Source: Pirellulaceae bacterium (GTDB lineage Bacteria; Planctomycetota; Planctomycetia; Pirellulales; Pirellulaceae). From it: 36,861 bases of DNA. The notes under the pieces were generated by a model, which searched no databases, was not told the origin of the DNA, and saw only the letters and a list, made by a program, of their open reading frames with translations. Position numbers and translations under genes: made by a program. Shown here in pieces: positions 8,697 to 17,848 of the stretch (position 1 is the first letter of the stretch; each line of letters begins with the position of its first letter). The stretch covers positions 1 to 36,861 of the forward strand of contig JAKVBZ010000012.1 in the NCBI GenBank assembly GCA_022448645.1, read 5' to 3'.

Positions 8697-11600
8697 GCCA
8701 CTCTGAATCCTTGGTGGATATTGTCATTCGAGCTTCGGCGGGAACCGGAAAAACGTTCCAACTGTCAAATCGCTTCATCAAATTGTTGCATCGTGGAGCC
8801 CTGGTGGAACGTATTCTGGCATCGACATTTACTAGGAAAGCGGCCGCAGAAATCCTGGATCGTATCGTCGTTCGTTTGGCCGAGTCCGCAGGCGATCGCG
8901 ACGAGTGTGCCAAGCTAAGTCAATTTGTCGATTCAGCGACGATGTCACCGAATTTGACTCCGCAACGGTGTTTGGAGATGTTGCGACAAGTTCTCAGTCA
9001 GTTACACCGGCTGCAGGTTGGCACATTGGATAGTTTTTTTGGGCAGGTTGCTGGTAGCTTGAGCTTGGAAATGGGGCTTCCCACCGGTTGGCGGATTGTG
9101 GACGAAATTGAAGACGCACGCATGCGAGATGTGGCCATCGGCCACATGCTTCGTTCGCAATCCGGTGCAGAAATGGCTCGCATACTTCATTTAATGGCCA
9201 AAGGTGAAATTCGACGGTCTGTGGCCGAACAATTGCGTCAAACGGTCGACAACCTATACAACGTTTACCTGGAATCAGATAAAGATGCCTGGTTCAAGAT
9301 TCCTCGGCCTCCTTTATTGTCGGGCGATGAACGTAACGACCTGTTAGACGAACTTGAATCACTCGACCTACCCCAGGATAAACGATTTGTCAGTGCCCGG
9401 AAGGCAGACATTGGGAGGTTCTTGCAAGAAGATTGGTCCAATTTTCTAGATAAGGGACTTTGTGGTAAGAGTCGCGGAGACGCCCCCGTTTACTATGGAA
9501 AACCGATTCCTGGAGACGTGATCGCCGTTTACCAGAAATTAAGCAAGCATGCGCGCGCGATGCTGCTCCATGAATTAGCTGGCCAGACAGAAGCCACTTA
9601 TGAAATGATTCATCGTTTCGACCAGTGTTTCCAACAGCTCAAATTTGATGCGGGAACTGTTCGCTTCGAAGACATTACACGGCGTCTGGTCGACTACGTA
9701 TCTCAGGACGCGTTGCCACGGTTGGAATACCGGTTGGACCGTCGGATCCAACATATTTTGCTCGACGAGTTTCAAGACACTTCTCCGGTCCAGTGGCATG
9801 TTCTTCGCCCTTTCGCTCATCGATCTGTACAGTCGGCTGAAGGAGGAACTGTCGTTGAAAACAGCCAGGGTGTGACGTCGTTGGAGGAACAGAAAAGGCT
9901 GTTGGATCCTAGCTTTTTCTGTGTGGGTGATGGAAAGCAGGCCATTTACGGTTGGCGGGGGGGTGCTGCGGAGATCTTGGCAGCGATCGATGCGGAATTA
10001 CCGAGGCTCGACCAGCTTGATCTGAATGAAAGCCATCGTTCGGCGCCGCCTATTATTGATGCGGTGAATCAGGTGTTTAAAGGGTTAGCTCGGCATGGAA
10101 ACCTTGAAAAGCATCAGGAGACGATTCAGGCGTGGAGTGAGGATTTTCCACCCCACACAACGGCGAAACATGCCTTGGATGGCTATGTCGTCTTACAGAC
10201 AGGGCCACCCGTGGACGATGCGGAAGATAGCAAGATATTTCATATGCGCTATGCAGCCGAACAGATTGCCCATTTGGTCGATTCCCATCCAGGAAATACG
10301 GTCGGGGTATTGGTTCGGACGAACGACAAGGTGGCGCAGCTGATATTCGAGCTTCGGCAATTAGGTGTGCCGGCGAGTGAAGAAGGTGGCAATCCACTTG
10401 CAGATTCGGCGGCCGTGCAAACGATCTTGTCCTTATTGCGGTTTGCAGATCATCCGCATCACAGTGTCAGCCAAACTCACGTATCTCGATCACCGTTGCG
10501 AGATTTGATCGGCAAGCCATTACCGAATGATTCGCGTGGTCGAGAATCTTTGGCTAACGACTTGCGACGACAGCTGGTAGACGGTGGATACGGCCCTGCA
10601 GTTCGGCAATGGGCAGAAATGCTGTTTCCACATGCGGGTGAGCGTGATCGTCGTCGCCTCCAACAGCTTGTGGCGCTAAGTTATGCGTATGAACCACGGG
10701 CAACACTACGCCCCTCTGATTTTGTCCACCATGTTGAACAACATCGCGTCTCGGACCCGGTGACGACAGATGTGCGTGTCATGACGGTACACCAGGCTAA
10801 AGGGCTGCAGTTTGATACCGTCGTCCTACCAGATCTGGAGTATGATATTCCAGGACGCACTCCCTCGTACGTGGCTGGTCGGCCTGGACCTCTGGATGCT
10901 ATTGATTCAGTTTGCATTTACCGTAATCAAACCATTCAGGGGTTGTTGCCAGCATCATTGCAACAAACTTTCGAGATAGCACGTCGACAAGAAGTTGAGG
11001 AGTGCTTGTGCCTGCTCTACGTCGCTTTAACGCGGCCAGTACATGCACTGCACATGATTATTTCACCGTCAGACGCCAAGGAAACTAAGTTGCGTCGTTG
11101 TGCTTCTCATCTGTTGCGAGCTGCGTTGACAGCGGGTGCGCCAGCGCCGCCAGAAACGGTTCTGTATGAAACAGGCAACCGTGATTGGTGTTCGGTACAA
11201 CGGAATGTCGACAAGTCTCAAGGACAATCTAGAGAAACGGCAGCGGAACCGATCGGTGTTGGAAAACGACCAAAGCATTCCATCCCATTGGCTCCCACAA
11301 GTTCGCAGCAACGAACCGGCAAGAATCGAGTGTTTCCGTCACAATTACAGGGCACGTCCGACGTTACGTTGGGAAGTTTCTTTCAATGGCAGAAGTCAGA
11401 TGCCTTACATCGAGGTACCTTGATGCATGCTTGGTTGGAACAGATTGGCTGGTACGAAGATGGTTTTCCGAACGAAGAAGAATTACGTCGGATTGCTGCG
11501 CCACTTGAATTGGGATCGCTTCGTCTGGATCGAGAGCTTACGGCGTTCCAGCGTGCCTTGGAGCAGCCTGCCATACAAGAATTTTTGTCTCGTTCGCACT

Positions 11601-11968
11601 ACATGGATGCTGCTATCGGTGTGACACAGGTGAAAGTCTATCGAGAACAAGCGATTGCGGCTCATGTGAACGACGAACTTGTCATGGGAACCATCGATCG
11701 ACTTGTTGTCAGCCAACGGGGCAATCAGGTTGTGGCAGCCGAAGTGCTCGACTTTAAGACGGACCGGTTGCCGGAATCTGCAGTGGACGAGTCCGTAATC
11801 ACAATCGCAGAGCGATATTTGCCTCAGGTGTCAGCATATTGTGATGCCGTTCGCCGAGCATTTCGTTTGGAAGCTTCGGTTGTCCGTGGCCAATTAGTAT
11901 TTCTAACCGCAGGGAGCGTCGTGCCTGTGACAACGGGAATGGTGGTTGAAGAGCTAACGGAGCGCTAG
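8693..11968 (+). CDS. addA: AddA-like UvrD-family helicase with C-terminal nuclease
   Basis: This is the motor and second nuclease subunit of an AddAB-type enzyme, 1091 residues. Superfamily 1 helicase motifs appear in order: Walker A RASAGTGKTFQLSNRF near 13-28; motif II LLDEFQDTSPVQW near 355; motif III GDGKQAIYGWRGG near 411; motif V VMTVHQAKGLQFDTVVLPD near 695; motif VI LYVALTRP near 776. The C-terminal RecB-type nuclease has LHRGTLMHAWLE, GTIDRL (Asp about 1002) and VLDFKTD (Asp about 1020, Lys about 1022). The GTG start overlaps the addB stop as GTGA and has an AAGGGG Shine-Dalgarno inside addB, so the two subunits are translationally coupled. The AAA-type ATP site is intact here and degenerate in AddB, so ATP-driven unwinding should fall to this subunit. 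Confidence 0.92.
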   Translation: MSHSESLVDIVIRASAGTGKTFQLSNRFIKLLHRGALVERILASTFTRKAAAEILDRIVVRLAESAGDRDECAKLSQFVDSATMSPNLTPQRCLEMLRQVLSQLHRLQVGTLDSFFGQVAGSLSLEMGLPTGWRIVDEIEDARMRDVAIGHMLRSQSGAEMARILHLMAKGEIRRSVAEQLRQTVDNLYNVYLESDKDAWFKIPRPPLLSGDERNDLLDELESLDLPQDKRFVSARKADIGRFLQEDWSNFLDKGLCGKSRGDAPVYYGKPIPGDVIAVYQKLSKHARAMLLHELAGQTEATYEMIHRFDQCFQQLKFDAGTVRFEDITRRLVDYVSQDALPRLEYRLDRRIQHILLDEFQDTSPVQWHVLRPFAHRSVQSAEGGTVVENSQGVTSLEEQKRLLDPSFFCVGDGKQAIYGWRGGAAEILAAIDAELPRLDQLDLNESHRSAPPIIDAVNQVFKGLARHGNLEKHQETIQAWSEDFPPHTTAKHALDGYVVLQTGPPVDDAEDSKIFHMRYAAEQIAHLVDSHPGNTVGVLVRTNDKVAQLIFELRQLGVPASEEGGNPLADSAAVQTILSLLRFADHPHHSVSQTHVSRSPLRDLIGKPLPNDSRGRESLANDLRRQLVDGGYGPAVRQWAEMLFPHAGERDRRRLQQLVALSYAYEPRATLRPSDFVHHVEQHRVSDPVTTDVRVMTVHQAKGLQFDTVVLPDLEYDIPGRTPSYVAGRPGPLDAIDSVCIYRNQTIQGLLPASLQQTFEIARRQEVEECLCLLYVALTRPVHALHMIISPSDAKETKLRRCASHLLRAALTAGAPAPPETVLYETGNRDWCSVQRNVDKSQGQSRETAAEPIGVGKRPKHSIPLAPTSSQQRTGKNRVFPSQLQGTSDVTLGSFFQWQKSDALHRGTLMHAWLEQIGWYEDGFPNEEELRRIAAPLELGSLRLDRELTAFQRALEQPAIQEFLSRSHYMDAAIGVTQVKVYREQAIAAHVNDELVMGTIDRLVVSQRGNQVVAAEVLDFKTDRLPESAVDESVITIAERYLPQVSAYCDAVRRAFRLEASVVRGQLVFLTAGSVVPVTTGMVVEELTER

Positions 11969-12529
11969 CCTGAATGTTTCTAGAAGGCTGAGTGGGGCGT
12001 TGTTGGAATGGCGAATTGGCCTGCATGCAGTGCTTCGTCAAATCTGGCGGAAATCGACGTTCCTTTGCGGATGTCGTGCTGCTTCACGCCAAACATGAAG
12101 TTCGTGGTCAATGGATGATTCGTTGTTAGGCCCTGGTCCTTTTTTGAGATGCGACAAGTTAGTCTGCAAGCGGGCAAGTCACTTACGTAAGACGCCAGTA
12201 CGATAAGTGATTCTACGACGATTAGATCCATTTCGTTCAGAAGACATGGACCGCTTCGACCTTAAACGATCAGTGACTTAACGTAAAAACCTAAACAGCT
12301 GACAGGCATGTAGACCGCGCTGGTAGTACTGTTGCGTCATACTCCGGGTTCGTTGGTTTGTTATGGCTATGCCGGTTTTGTCGAAGTTAGGCATTTCTTG
12401 CTAGGGATTTGCAATAAACGTTTGGTGATCCCCAGTTTTCGGCTGTTCGTGACATGACAAGCTGGTCGATAAATGTAAGAAGGCAGTAGTCTTTTTGGGG
12501 ATCGCGCGACGAGATGGGGGCGAGTCACG
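11969..12529. other. Intergenic region without supported gene
   Basis: This is a 560-base gap between addA and the LysM gene. I found no convincing coding frame on either strand. An 8-base inverted repeat, GATCCCCA at 12427-12434 and TGGGGATC at 12496-12503, sits about 60 bases apart just before the LysM gene. A weak AGCCT/AGGCT hairpin follows the addA stop with no T run. No recognisable promoter stands out. Confidence 0.5.
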
Positions 12530-13108
12530 GTGTGTTTGCCGAAATCCTACGTTGTGGTGCTTACAGTTCTTTTCCTGGGTTTTTTGGCGTCAATGCCATT
12601 TCGGCATTCGCAATCTCAACGAAAGACCGTCGACCGTTCTGGTGGTCGTGGGGTGCCTCAGTTGCGGGCAGTACCTTTAAACGTGCCACCGGGGAACGTA
12701 GGGGTCAGAAATCTGCCGACATCTGTGTGGAGTGAAACAACTGACGAAGCGTCCACAGAGGTACCGGATCCGGTAGAAGTGGAAGGTGAGCAGGAAGGAG
12801 TAAGCTTAGCCCCCGAATTTGTATTGCCGCCACCGAATTCAGAGGACGTGTCAGTCCAGCAATTTGTGACGCCAGGAGAAATGGTCGACACATTGTCCTT
12901 GGAGGAATCGTTCGTTTGGCATACGATCCGCGATGGAGAGACGCTAGAGTCGATTGCCCTTGAATATTCTGATGATGAGCAGCTGGCCGCCAAGATCCTG
13001 ATTTCCAATGGAGATCAGATTTCTGATCCAGAATTGTTGCCCATCGGAGCCGAAATCCGGATTCCGACAGCCACGATTCGAGAGGATGATCAGGACCCTT
13101 CAGATTGA
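12530..13108 (+). CDS. LysM-domain protein with N-terminal membrane anchor
   Basis: The 192-residue protein has a hydrophobic segment at about 7-23 (signal anchor or uncleaved signal peptide). A long, acidic, proline-rich low-complexity linker (about 30-125) follows, then one LysM domain at about 129-180 (WHTIRDGETLESIALEYSDD ... LLPIGAEIRIP). LysM domains bind N-acetylglucosamine-containing glycans such as peptidoglycan, so the domain should face the periplasm; that topology is inference. The GTG start at 12530 follows a GGGGG tract with a 9-base spacer. It is convergent with the hydrolase gene, whose stop is 20 bases away. No enzymatic domain is visible; a structural or scaffolding envelope role is likely. 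Confidence 0.75.
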   Translation: MCLPKSYVVVLTVLFLGFLASMPFRHSQSQRKTVDRSGGRGVPQLRAVPLNVPPGNVGVRNLPTSVWSETTDEASTEVPDPVEVEGEQEGVSLAPEFVLPPPNSEDVSVQQFVTPGEMVDTLSLEESFVWHTIRDGETLESIALEYSDDEQLAAKILISNGDQISDPELLPIGAEIRIPTATIREDDQDPSD

Positions 13109-13128
13109 CGGATTAGCCGCCTGTCAAG

Positions 13129-14133
13129 TTACTCCCGTTTCTTCCAAGGAAACTCTTCTCTTTGCGAAGCGACTCGGATTTCAATGAAGCGCGCGATCCA
13201 TTCGTGAGGATTGAGCTTGCGGTCGCGAACCTGCGCGTCAAGCAGCTTAGTGCCTTGCAGGCTAGTGGGAAACGAGGCCAGGAACAGTGATCGTGGACTC
13301 GATCTTTTTCCGCCACGTGTGTTTGTTGTGTGAAAACGTTTGAGTTTTGTGTGGATTCTTTTGGCTTCGCTGAGCGACCGTCTTTGGTCGGCACCGGTCA
13401 TAATAAGTGTCGAGAGTTTTCGTATGTCTTCGTGCTGAAATGCAGGCTGCAGCTTGATGCCTTTGAAAGCGGATTTGGGAGATACGAGCACCATGGCCTG
13501 CACGTCCTGGCCTTGTTTCAGGGACGGTAACACAGGCCAGCTCCAATCGAGGACGGCCCAATTTGCTGCCACGATCGCTCCCATTTCACTGCCAACCAGC
13601 GTTAGCAATTCGATGTTTAACTTACCCGCGTTATGCTCCGTTAGCAGTTTCTTTTTTACTGCCTCTAAATCATAGCGATACATGCCGTGGAAATCATTCG
13701 TGCGCATCTTGTCAGCGTCGATCGTATGGGTGTTACCATCGCGACCATGTTGTCGGATACTTTCTCCATGGCCCCTTAGATCAGGAACGACTACTGCGTG
13801 TCCCTCGTTTTGCAGGAACAGGGCCAAACGGGTGAACTCACCGCCGACGCCGTCGAATCCGTGAAGCAGAATCACGGGGATCGTGTTTTCTCCGTCGGTA
13901 CCAGCCAAGTAGATACACGCCAGGCTGACGCCGTCCTTGGTTTTGACCGTCCATGATTTTGGCGCTGGGAGTTTCTTTTCTTTCTTGTTCTTGGTTTCCT
14001 GGCCAGAGATCGGCTGTGACACCGATAGGATGATAGCCAACATCATGCAGAATCTGCCCGTGGTTCTGTACGAACGGGCTAACAGCATATGGAGCGTTGA
14101 GCATGAAACGGACAACACCTTGAAAGGAAACAT
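13129..14133 (-). CDS. Exported alpha/beta-hydrolase-fold protein with Glu at the nucleophile elbow
   Basis: The start is set at ATG 14133, which has an AAGAGG ribosome site; a TTG six bases upstream is too close to it. Counting from there, a basic stretch and hydrophobic segment (about 29-44, ending ISGQE) look like a long signal peptide. The hydrolase core follows: oxyanion strand PVILLHGFDG at 86-95, VVVPDLRGHGES at about 114-125, and the elbow LVGSEMGAIVAANW at 179-192. In ordinary members the elbow reads G-x-S-x-G. Here G181-S-E183-M-G185 places Glu at the nucleophile position, with the Ser one residue earlier. A late strand, LIMTGADQR, is where the acid residue usually lies. Substrate is unknown, and it may be non-hydrolytic or use an altered mechanism. 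Confidence 0.78.
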   Translation of the reverse strand: MFPFKVLSVSCSTLHMLLARSYRTTGRFCMMLAIILSVSQPISGQETKNKKEKKLPAPKSWTVKTKDGVSLACIYLAGTDGENTIPVILLHGFDGVGGEFTRLALFLQNEGHAVVVPDLRGHGESIRQHGRDGNTHTIDADKMRTNDFHGMYRYDLEAVKKKLLTEHNAGKLNIELLTLVGSEMGAIVAANWAVLDWSWPVLPSLKQGQDVQAMVLVSPKSAFKGIKLQPAFQHEDIRKLSTLIMTGADQRRSLSEAKRIHTKLKRFHTTNTRGGKRSSPRSLFLASFPTSLQGTKLLDAQVRDRKLNPHEWIARFIEIRVASQREEFPWKKRE

Positions 14134-14164
14134 GTTCAAGCCTCTTCATGTAACGTTCAGGTGG

Positions 14165-14199
14165 CCAGTGAATTGGTTAGGACCCAGTGAATTGGTTAG
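14165..14199. repeat. Two 16-bp direct repeats with 19-bp period
   Basis: The 16-mer CCAGTGAATTGGTTAG occurs at 14165-14180 and again identically at 14184-14199. The pair lies inside a 9-base inverted repeat, CGTTCAGGT (14154-14162) and ACCTGAACG (14280-14288). The position between the hydrolase start and the vWA start would suit a regulator-binding site or a small inserted element. Confidence 0.7.
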
Positions 14200-14478
14200 A
14201 ACACTGCCGTCCAGGCCGATGAGTCAGCCTTCATCGTAGGCATCGTCATGAAGTTGGTCAATTGAAGTCTATACCGCCTACCTGAACGGAATCGTCCTAT
14301 GGCCAATGTATTGAAATGGTTGGTTTCACAGCAACGAATGGCTACCTTACATTCTACGCTCTAACGGTCAAAAAAAAGCCTTGCCTTGCATTGTATGCCG
14401 GAAATACGGAAAATAGGGGATAGTATGAGAAATAGATTCAAGGCATTCGAGAGTTACCATTTGTAGCCAATCGCGACA

Positions 14479-16524
14479 GTGGGTGACAAATTGATGATGA
14501 AACTAATGCTCCAAAAATGGTTTCGGGTAGCAGACACTTCGGAAGAGGAAGGTCTGGACTTGCGCGGTTCGTTGGATGCATTCGACAGTGATTCCATGGC
14601 GTGGGTGATCAGTTTTGCCTGCCATCTGTTAGCACTGCTGGCTGTGGCGTTGGTCTTTATACCTTTGCCGCTTTCCCAGGATGAGATTGCCTTGGTGATT
14701 CCTTTGACCGAAGATCTCACTCTGGAAGAAACGGTTGAATTCGATTCAAGTCACGATGTTGTCGACGAAGTTGGTGCTGCGACGGTGCGTGGTGATGAAT
14801 CGGCTTGGAGTGAGGCTCCGATCCAAGCCGATGCATCGGTGGTTCCGACGCTCGATATTCTTCCCGAATCCGATGCGGCGACGGTGGCTCTGGTCGAAGA
14901 TATTCAAGAAGCGACTGGTGAACATTTTAACGAAACACTTACTGTGCCCGGTGCATCTGGTGTGGGCACGACCGGGGCTATGGGGGCGATCGATCGAATC
15001 ACCCATGAGATTCTGCTGAATCTAGAACGACGTAAAGTTTTAGTGGTCTGGCTGTTTGACCAATCTGGTAGCCTGCAACAGCAACGCGATCGGTTAGTGC
15101 AACGTTTCGATCGAGTCTATGCAGAGCTGGGTGTCGTGGCTGCTGCTAAGAACTCTTATGCTCGGCGCTACAAAGACAAACCCTTATTGACTTCCATCGT
15201 GTCTTTTGGAAAAGAAGTTACTTTGCGGACGGAAATCCCGACCGACGATCTGGGGCAGTTGAAGGAGGCAATTGCAGGTATCCAGTGGGATGATTCGGGG
15301 GTGGAACGTGTGTTTTCGGCAATCTATACGTCGGCGGACGCCTACAAGAAATTCCGACGTATTGAACGAAAGACTGGCGAGCCCATGCGTAACATCATGT
15401 TCGTTGTCATGACCGACGAAGTGGGTGACGATCAAGAGATGTTGGAGAGGTCGATTGAGATTTGCCGTCGTTGGGCCATACCTGTGTATGTCGTGGGTGT
15501 GCCGGCTCCATTTGGTCGACAGGACACTCTGGTGAAATGGGTAGATCCTGATCCGAACTATGATCAGTCGCCTCAGTGGGGCCAGGTTGCTCAAGGTCCC
15601 GAATCCTACCTGTTGGAACGGATCAAATTACACATTCCAGGACTTCACGAAGAGACTGCTCCACTTGATTCCGGCTTCGGTCCGTTTGCACTGACACGAT
15701 TGTGCTATGAAACTGGCGGTATCTTTTTTGCCGTCCATCCCAATCGAAATTCGCGGAGACACGTGTCCCGTGGAGAAACGGAAAACTATTCAGCTTACCT
15801 CCAGCGATTTTTTGACCCTACTGTCATGCGTAAATATCGTCCCGACTATGTGTCTGAGCAAGTTTACCTTCGACGTCTACAGGATAATGCTGCACGATCT
15901 TCCCTGGTCGAAGCGGCCAGGATGAGCTGGGTGGAATCGTTCGAACGCGCTCGGCTTCGTTTCCCCAAACGATCCGAGGCGGATTTGGCCAATCTGCTGA
16001 CGGAAGCTCAAAAGCAAGCAGCCAAGCTGGAGCCCAAAGTGAATTTATTGTACGAACGGTTGAAACCTGGTGAAGTAGCTCGCGACAAGGAGTCAAGTCC
16101 TCGATGGCAAGCGGGATACGACTTGGCGATGGGACGTGTTCTTGCTGTGAAGGTACGCACCGAAGCATACAACGCGATGCTTGCTAAGGCCAAACGAGGA
16201 ATGAAATTTCAAAACGAAGTCAATGATACTTGGATTCTACGGCACGATGACGAGGTTTCTGTGGGCAGCCAATTACGAAAGTTGGCAGACAAATCTCGTA
16301 TGTATTTGCAACGTGTCGTGAACGAACATCCGAGTACGCCTTGGGCGATGTTGGCTGAAAAAGAATTGTCCGTTGCTTTGGGGTGGAAATGGGCCGAGCA
16401 GCATACCGGCGTGAACGATCCGCCTCGACAGCCCGCCAACAACGGAAATGCACCGCCTCCAAGAGACGATCAAATCCGGAATCTTCCTCGGCCCAAGCCT
16501 CGACGGGCACCGCCGCGATTATAG
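14479..16524 (+). CDS. Membrane-anchored von Willebrand factor A domain protein
   Basis: The 681-residue protein has one membrane segment at about 41-63 (WVISFACHLLALLAVALVF) after a short N-terminal tail, and an acidic spacer to about 170. A vWA domain begins at KVLVVWLFDQSGS, with the MIDAS triad D194-x-S196-x-S198 and a later MTDEVGDD block. Beyond about 400 comes a long Lys/Arg/Glu/Ala-rich helical part and a Pro/Arg-rich tail. vWA domains bind metal and partner proteins; no catalytic motif is visible. The GTG at 14479 is the longest start, but the ATG at 14494 has a GGTGA ribosome-site candidate 8 bases upstream and may be the real one. It is convergent with the lipoprotein gene. Related vWA membrane proteins are common in planctomycetes; the partner is unknown. 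Confidence 0.8.
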   Translation: MGDKLMMKLMLQKWFRVADTSEEEGLDLRGSLDAFDSDSMAWVISFACHLLALLAVALVFIPLPLSQDEIALVIPLTEDLTLEETVEFDSSHDVVDEVGAATVRGDESAWSEAPIQADASVVPTLDILPESDAATVALVEDIQEATGEHFNETLTVPGASGVGTTGAMGAIDRITHEILLNLERRKVLVVWLFDQSGSLQQQRDRLVQRFDRVYAELGVVAAAKNSYARRYKDKPLLTSIVSFGKEVTLRTEIPTDDLGQLKEAIAGIQWDDSGVERVFSAIYTSADAYKKFRRIERKTGEPMRNIMFVVMTDEVGDDQEMLERSIEICRRWAIPVYVVGVPAPFGRQDTLVKWVDPDPNYDQSPQWGQVAQGPESYLLERIKLHIPGLHEETAPLDSGFGPFALTRLCYETGGIFFAVHPNRNSRRHVSRGETENYSAYLQRFFDPTVMRKYRPDYVSEQVYLRRLQDNAARSSLVEAARMSWVESFERARLRFPKRSEADLANLLTEAQKQAAKLEPKVNLLYERLKPGEVARDKESSPRWQAGYDLAMGRVLAVKVRTEAYNAMLAKAKRGMKFQNEVNDTWILRHDDEVSVGSQLRKLADKSRMYLQRVVNEHPSTPWAMLAEKELSVALGWKWAEQHTGVNDPPRQPANNGNAPPPRDDQIRNLPRPKPRRAPPRL

Positions 16525-16567
16525 GCCGCTAAATCGCTTTCAAGCATACCTGGCGGTTTGAGAGAGA

Positions 16568-17236
16568 TTATCGTCCTGCACCGATGAGTGTTTTGTCGAC
16601 GGCGAGGTCTTCGTGAATGTCATAACCATAGAACGTCGTAGCGATGCGCCGTGACAGTGCGTTGATGAACAGGCGGCGAAACTGTTTTTCTGGCATGTCG
16701 GTTGTCGCCAAAGGAGCATTGTTTGGATAGCTGAAACGAAACGGATCTGTCCTGAAAAGAACTTTGTCCTGTTGGGAGACGTCATAGACAACGATACTCA
16801 GATCCGCTTGTCCGTGAAACATGGTCATACCGTCATACAGGCGAAGGGATTCCAATTCGATGGCAACAACAACCTCTGCGCCTACACCTTCGCCAATTTG
16901 CGAAAAGTCGAGTTCGTTCCAGTTGTTTTCATCCAGCCAACGGTAGACTTCACGCTGAGGCACTGTTTCGATCTTCGGGACGTTCGACTCGAGCAACTGC
17001 TCGACGGCCTGAGAAAGTTGTCCTGCATACATGGAGGAATCAGACAAACAAACCACTGCCACACGTTTACCTTGCAGGCCTTCGTATTGTGCTGGGACCG
17101 TTTCGCCCTTCCAGGCGTATGCTAGTACACTAGCCAATTTAAATGCGGCGCATCCTGACGAAGTCGATAATACGACGATCGCGATGAGCAACAGCAGGCC
17201 GTGTCCTAACCGGCGACAGTTTTTCTGATCCATCAT
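16568..17236 (-). CDS. Conserved-looking lipoprotein of unknown function
   Basis: The N-terminus is a lipoprotein signal: basic start, hydrophobic run LLLLIAIVVLST, then SSGC with the lipidated Cys at residue 29. The mature part of about 190 residues has alternating strands and helices and motifs such as GKRVAVVCLSDSS, VPQREVYRWLDENNW, GEGVGAEVVVAIELESL and MPEKQFRRLFINALSRRIA. This layout recalls the CsgG/GNA1162-like or TolB-N-like periplasmic fold, but I do not recognise the family firmly. Two start ATGs are adjacent; the second (17233) is better placed after GAGG. Upstream on the same strand lies a decayed DUF2752-like gene. The stop is 43 bases from the convergent vWA stop. Confidence 0.7.
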   Translation of the reverse strand: MMDQKNCRRLGHGLLLLIAIVVLSTSSGCAAFKLASVLAYAWKGETVPAQYEGLQGKRVAVVCLSDSSMYAGQLSQAVEQLLESNVPKIETVPQREVYRWLDENNWNELDFSQIGEGVGAEVVVAIELESLRLYDGMTMFHGQADLSIVVYDVSQQDKVLFRTDPFRFSYPNNAPLATTDMPEKQFRRLFINALSRRIATTFYGYDIHEDLAVDKTLIGAGR

Positions 17237-17248
17237 CTGCCTCGCAGT

Positions 17249-17599
17249 TCAGTCGAGCGGTAAACGTATTTCCCAATTTTCAAGTGTCAACGCAACGATC
17301 GTGACAGTGATCACCAGGGCCCGCGTTTCACTAAATGGACACCCTTAGTAACGTCCGCGGATTCCGTAGATTTGAGGAACGGAACATGGTGGTAGTCCCA
17401 ATTGTTTGTGAGTGCCTATGCCACGTGGGTCTGGTAACAGCCACACGGCGACCCCCAGTAACAAAAGTAAGGTACTGCCTAACGCAACGAGCGCAGAACA
17501 TTGGTACCAGAAAAGTGTTTGCGGATGAGGCGTGGGAGGATAGCTGCTAGTTGCGATACGAGCAATAGCGAAACCATGCAGGACCCGACAGTGGAGCCG
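17249..17599 (-). pseudogene. Decayed DUF2752-like small membrane protein gene
   Basis: A minus-strand frame open from 17599 to a TAA at 17345-17347 encodes a hydrophobic segment (ALVALGSTLLLLLGVAVW) followed by LLPDPRGIGTHKQLGLPPC. That matches the DUF2752 signature, in which a membrane helix precedes PDPxGxGTHxQLGLPPC. No ATG, GTG or TTG lies before the membrane segment; an in-frame TAG closes the frame upstream. Family members continue with a CPxCGxT-like block. Here the frame stops, but the +1-shifted frame just beyond reads GCPFSETRALVITVTIV, resembling CPFCGLTRAL with a lost residue, and ends at TGA 17249-17251. I infer start loss plus a frameshift. It ends 13 bases before the lipoprotein start and may once have shared its operon. 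The rest of the gap up to 17848 shows nothing supportable. Confidence 0.6.
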
Positions 17600-17848
17600 C
17601 TAGCTGGGGAATGTGTTCACAAGTACTTTTAGTAGTCCCTTGATTTTGGGAGCGAGCTGTTGGCTTTAGACTGCCCGCGGCTAGCATCGTCAGCTCGCTA
17701 TTCACAAAGACAAAGTTGAATCAGCAGTAGGAGAACGTGGCTTTGGGAATGCGGTATCTCGCAGGTGAGAGCTGTGAACATAAGTCCGAGAGGTTGGATG
17801 AACACTTTCCAGATTTCAATGCTCTCGGAAATAGAGTGATCATCTCCG

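Noticed and set aside
11980..12231. An 83-codon minus-strand frame after addA
   Set aside because: No family content, no ribosome site and no composition signal; treated as chance.
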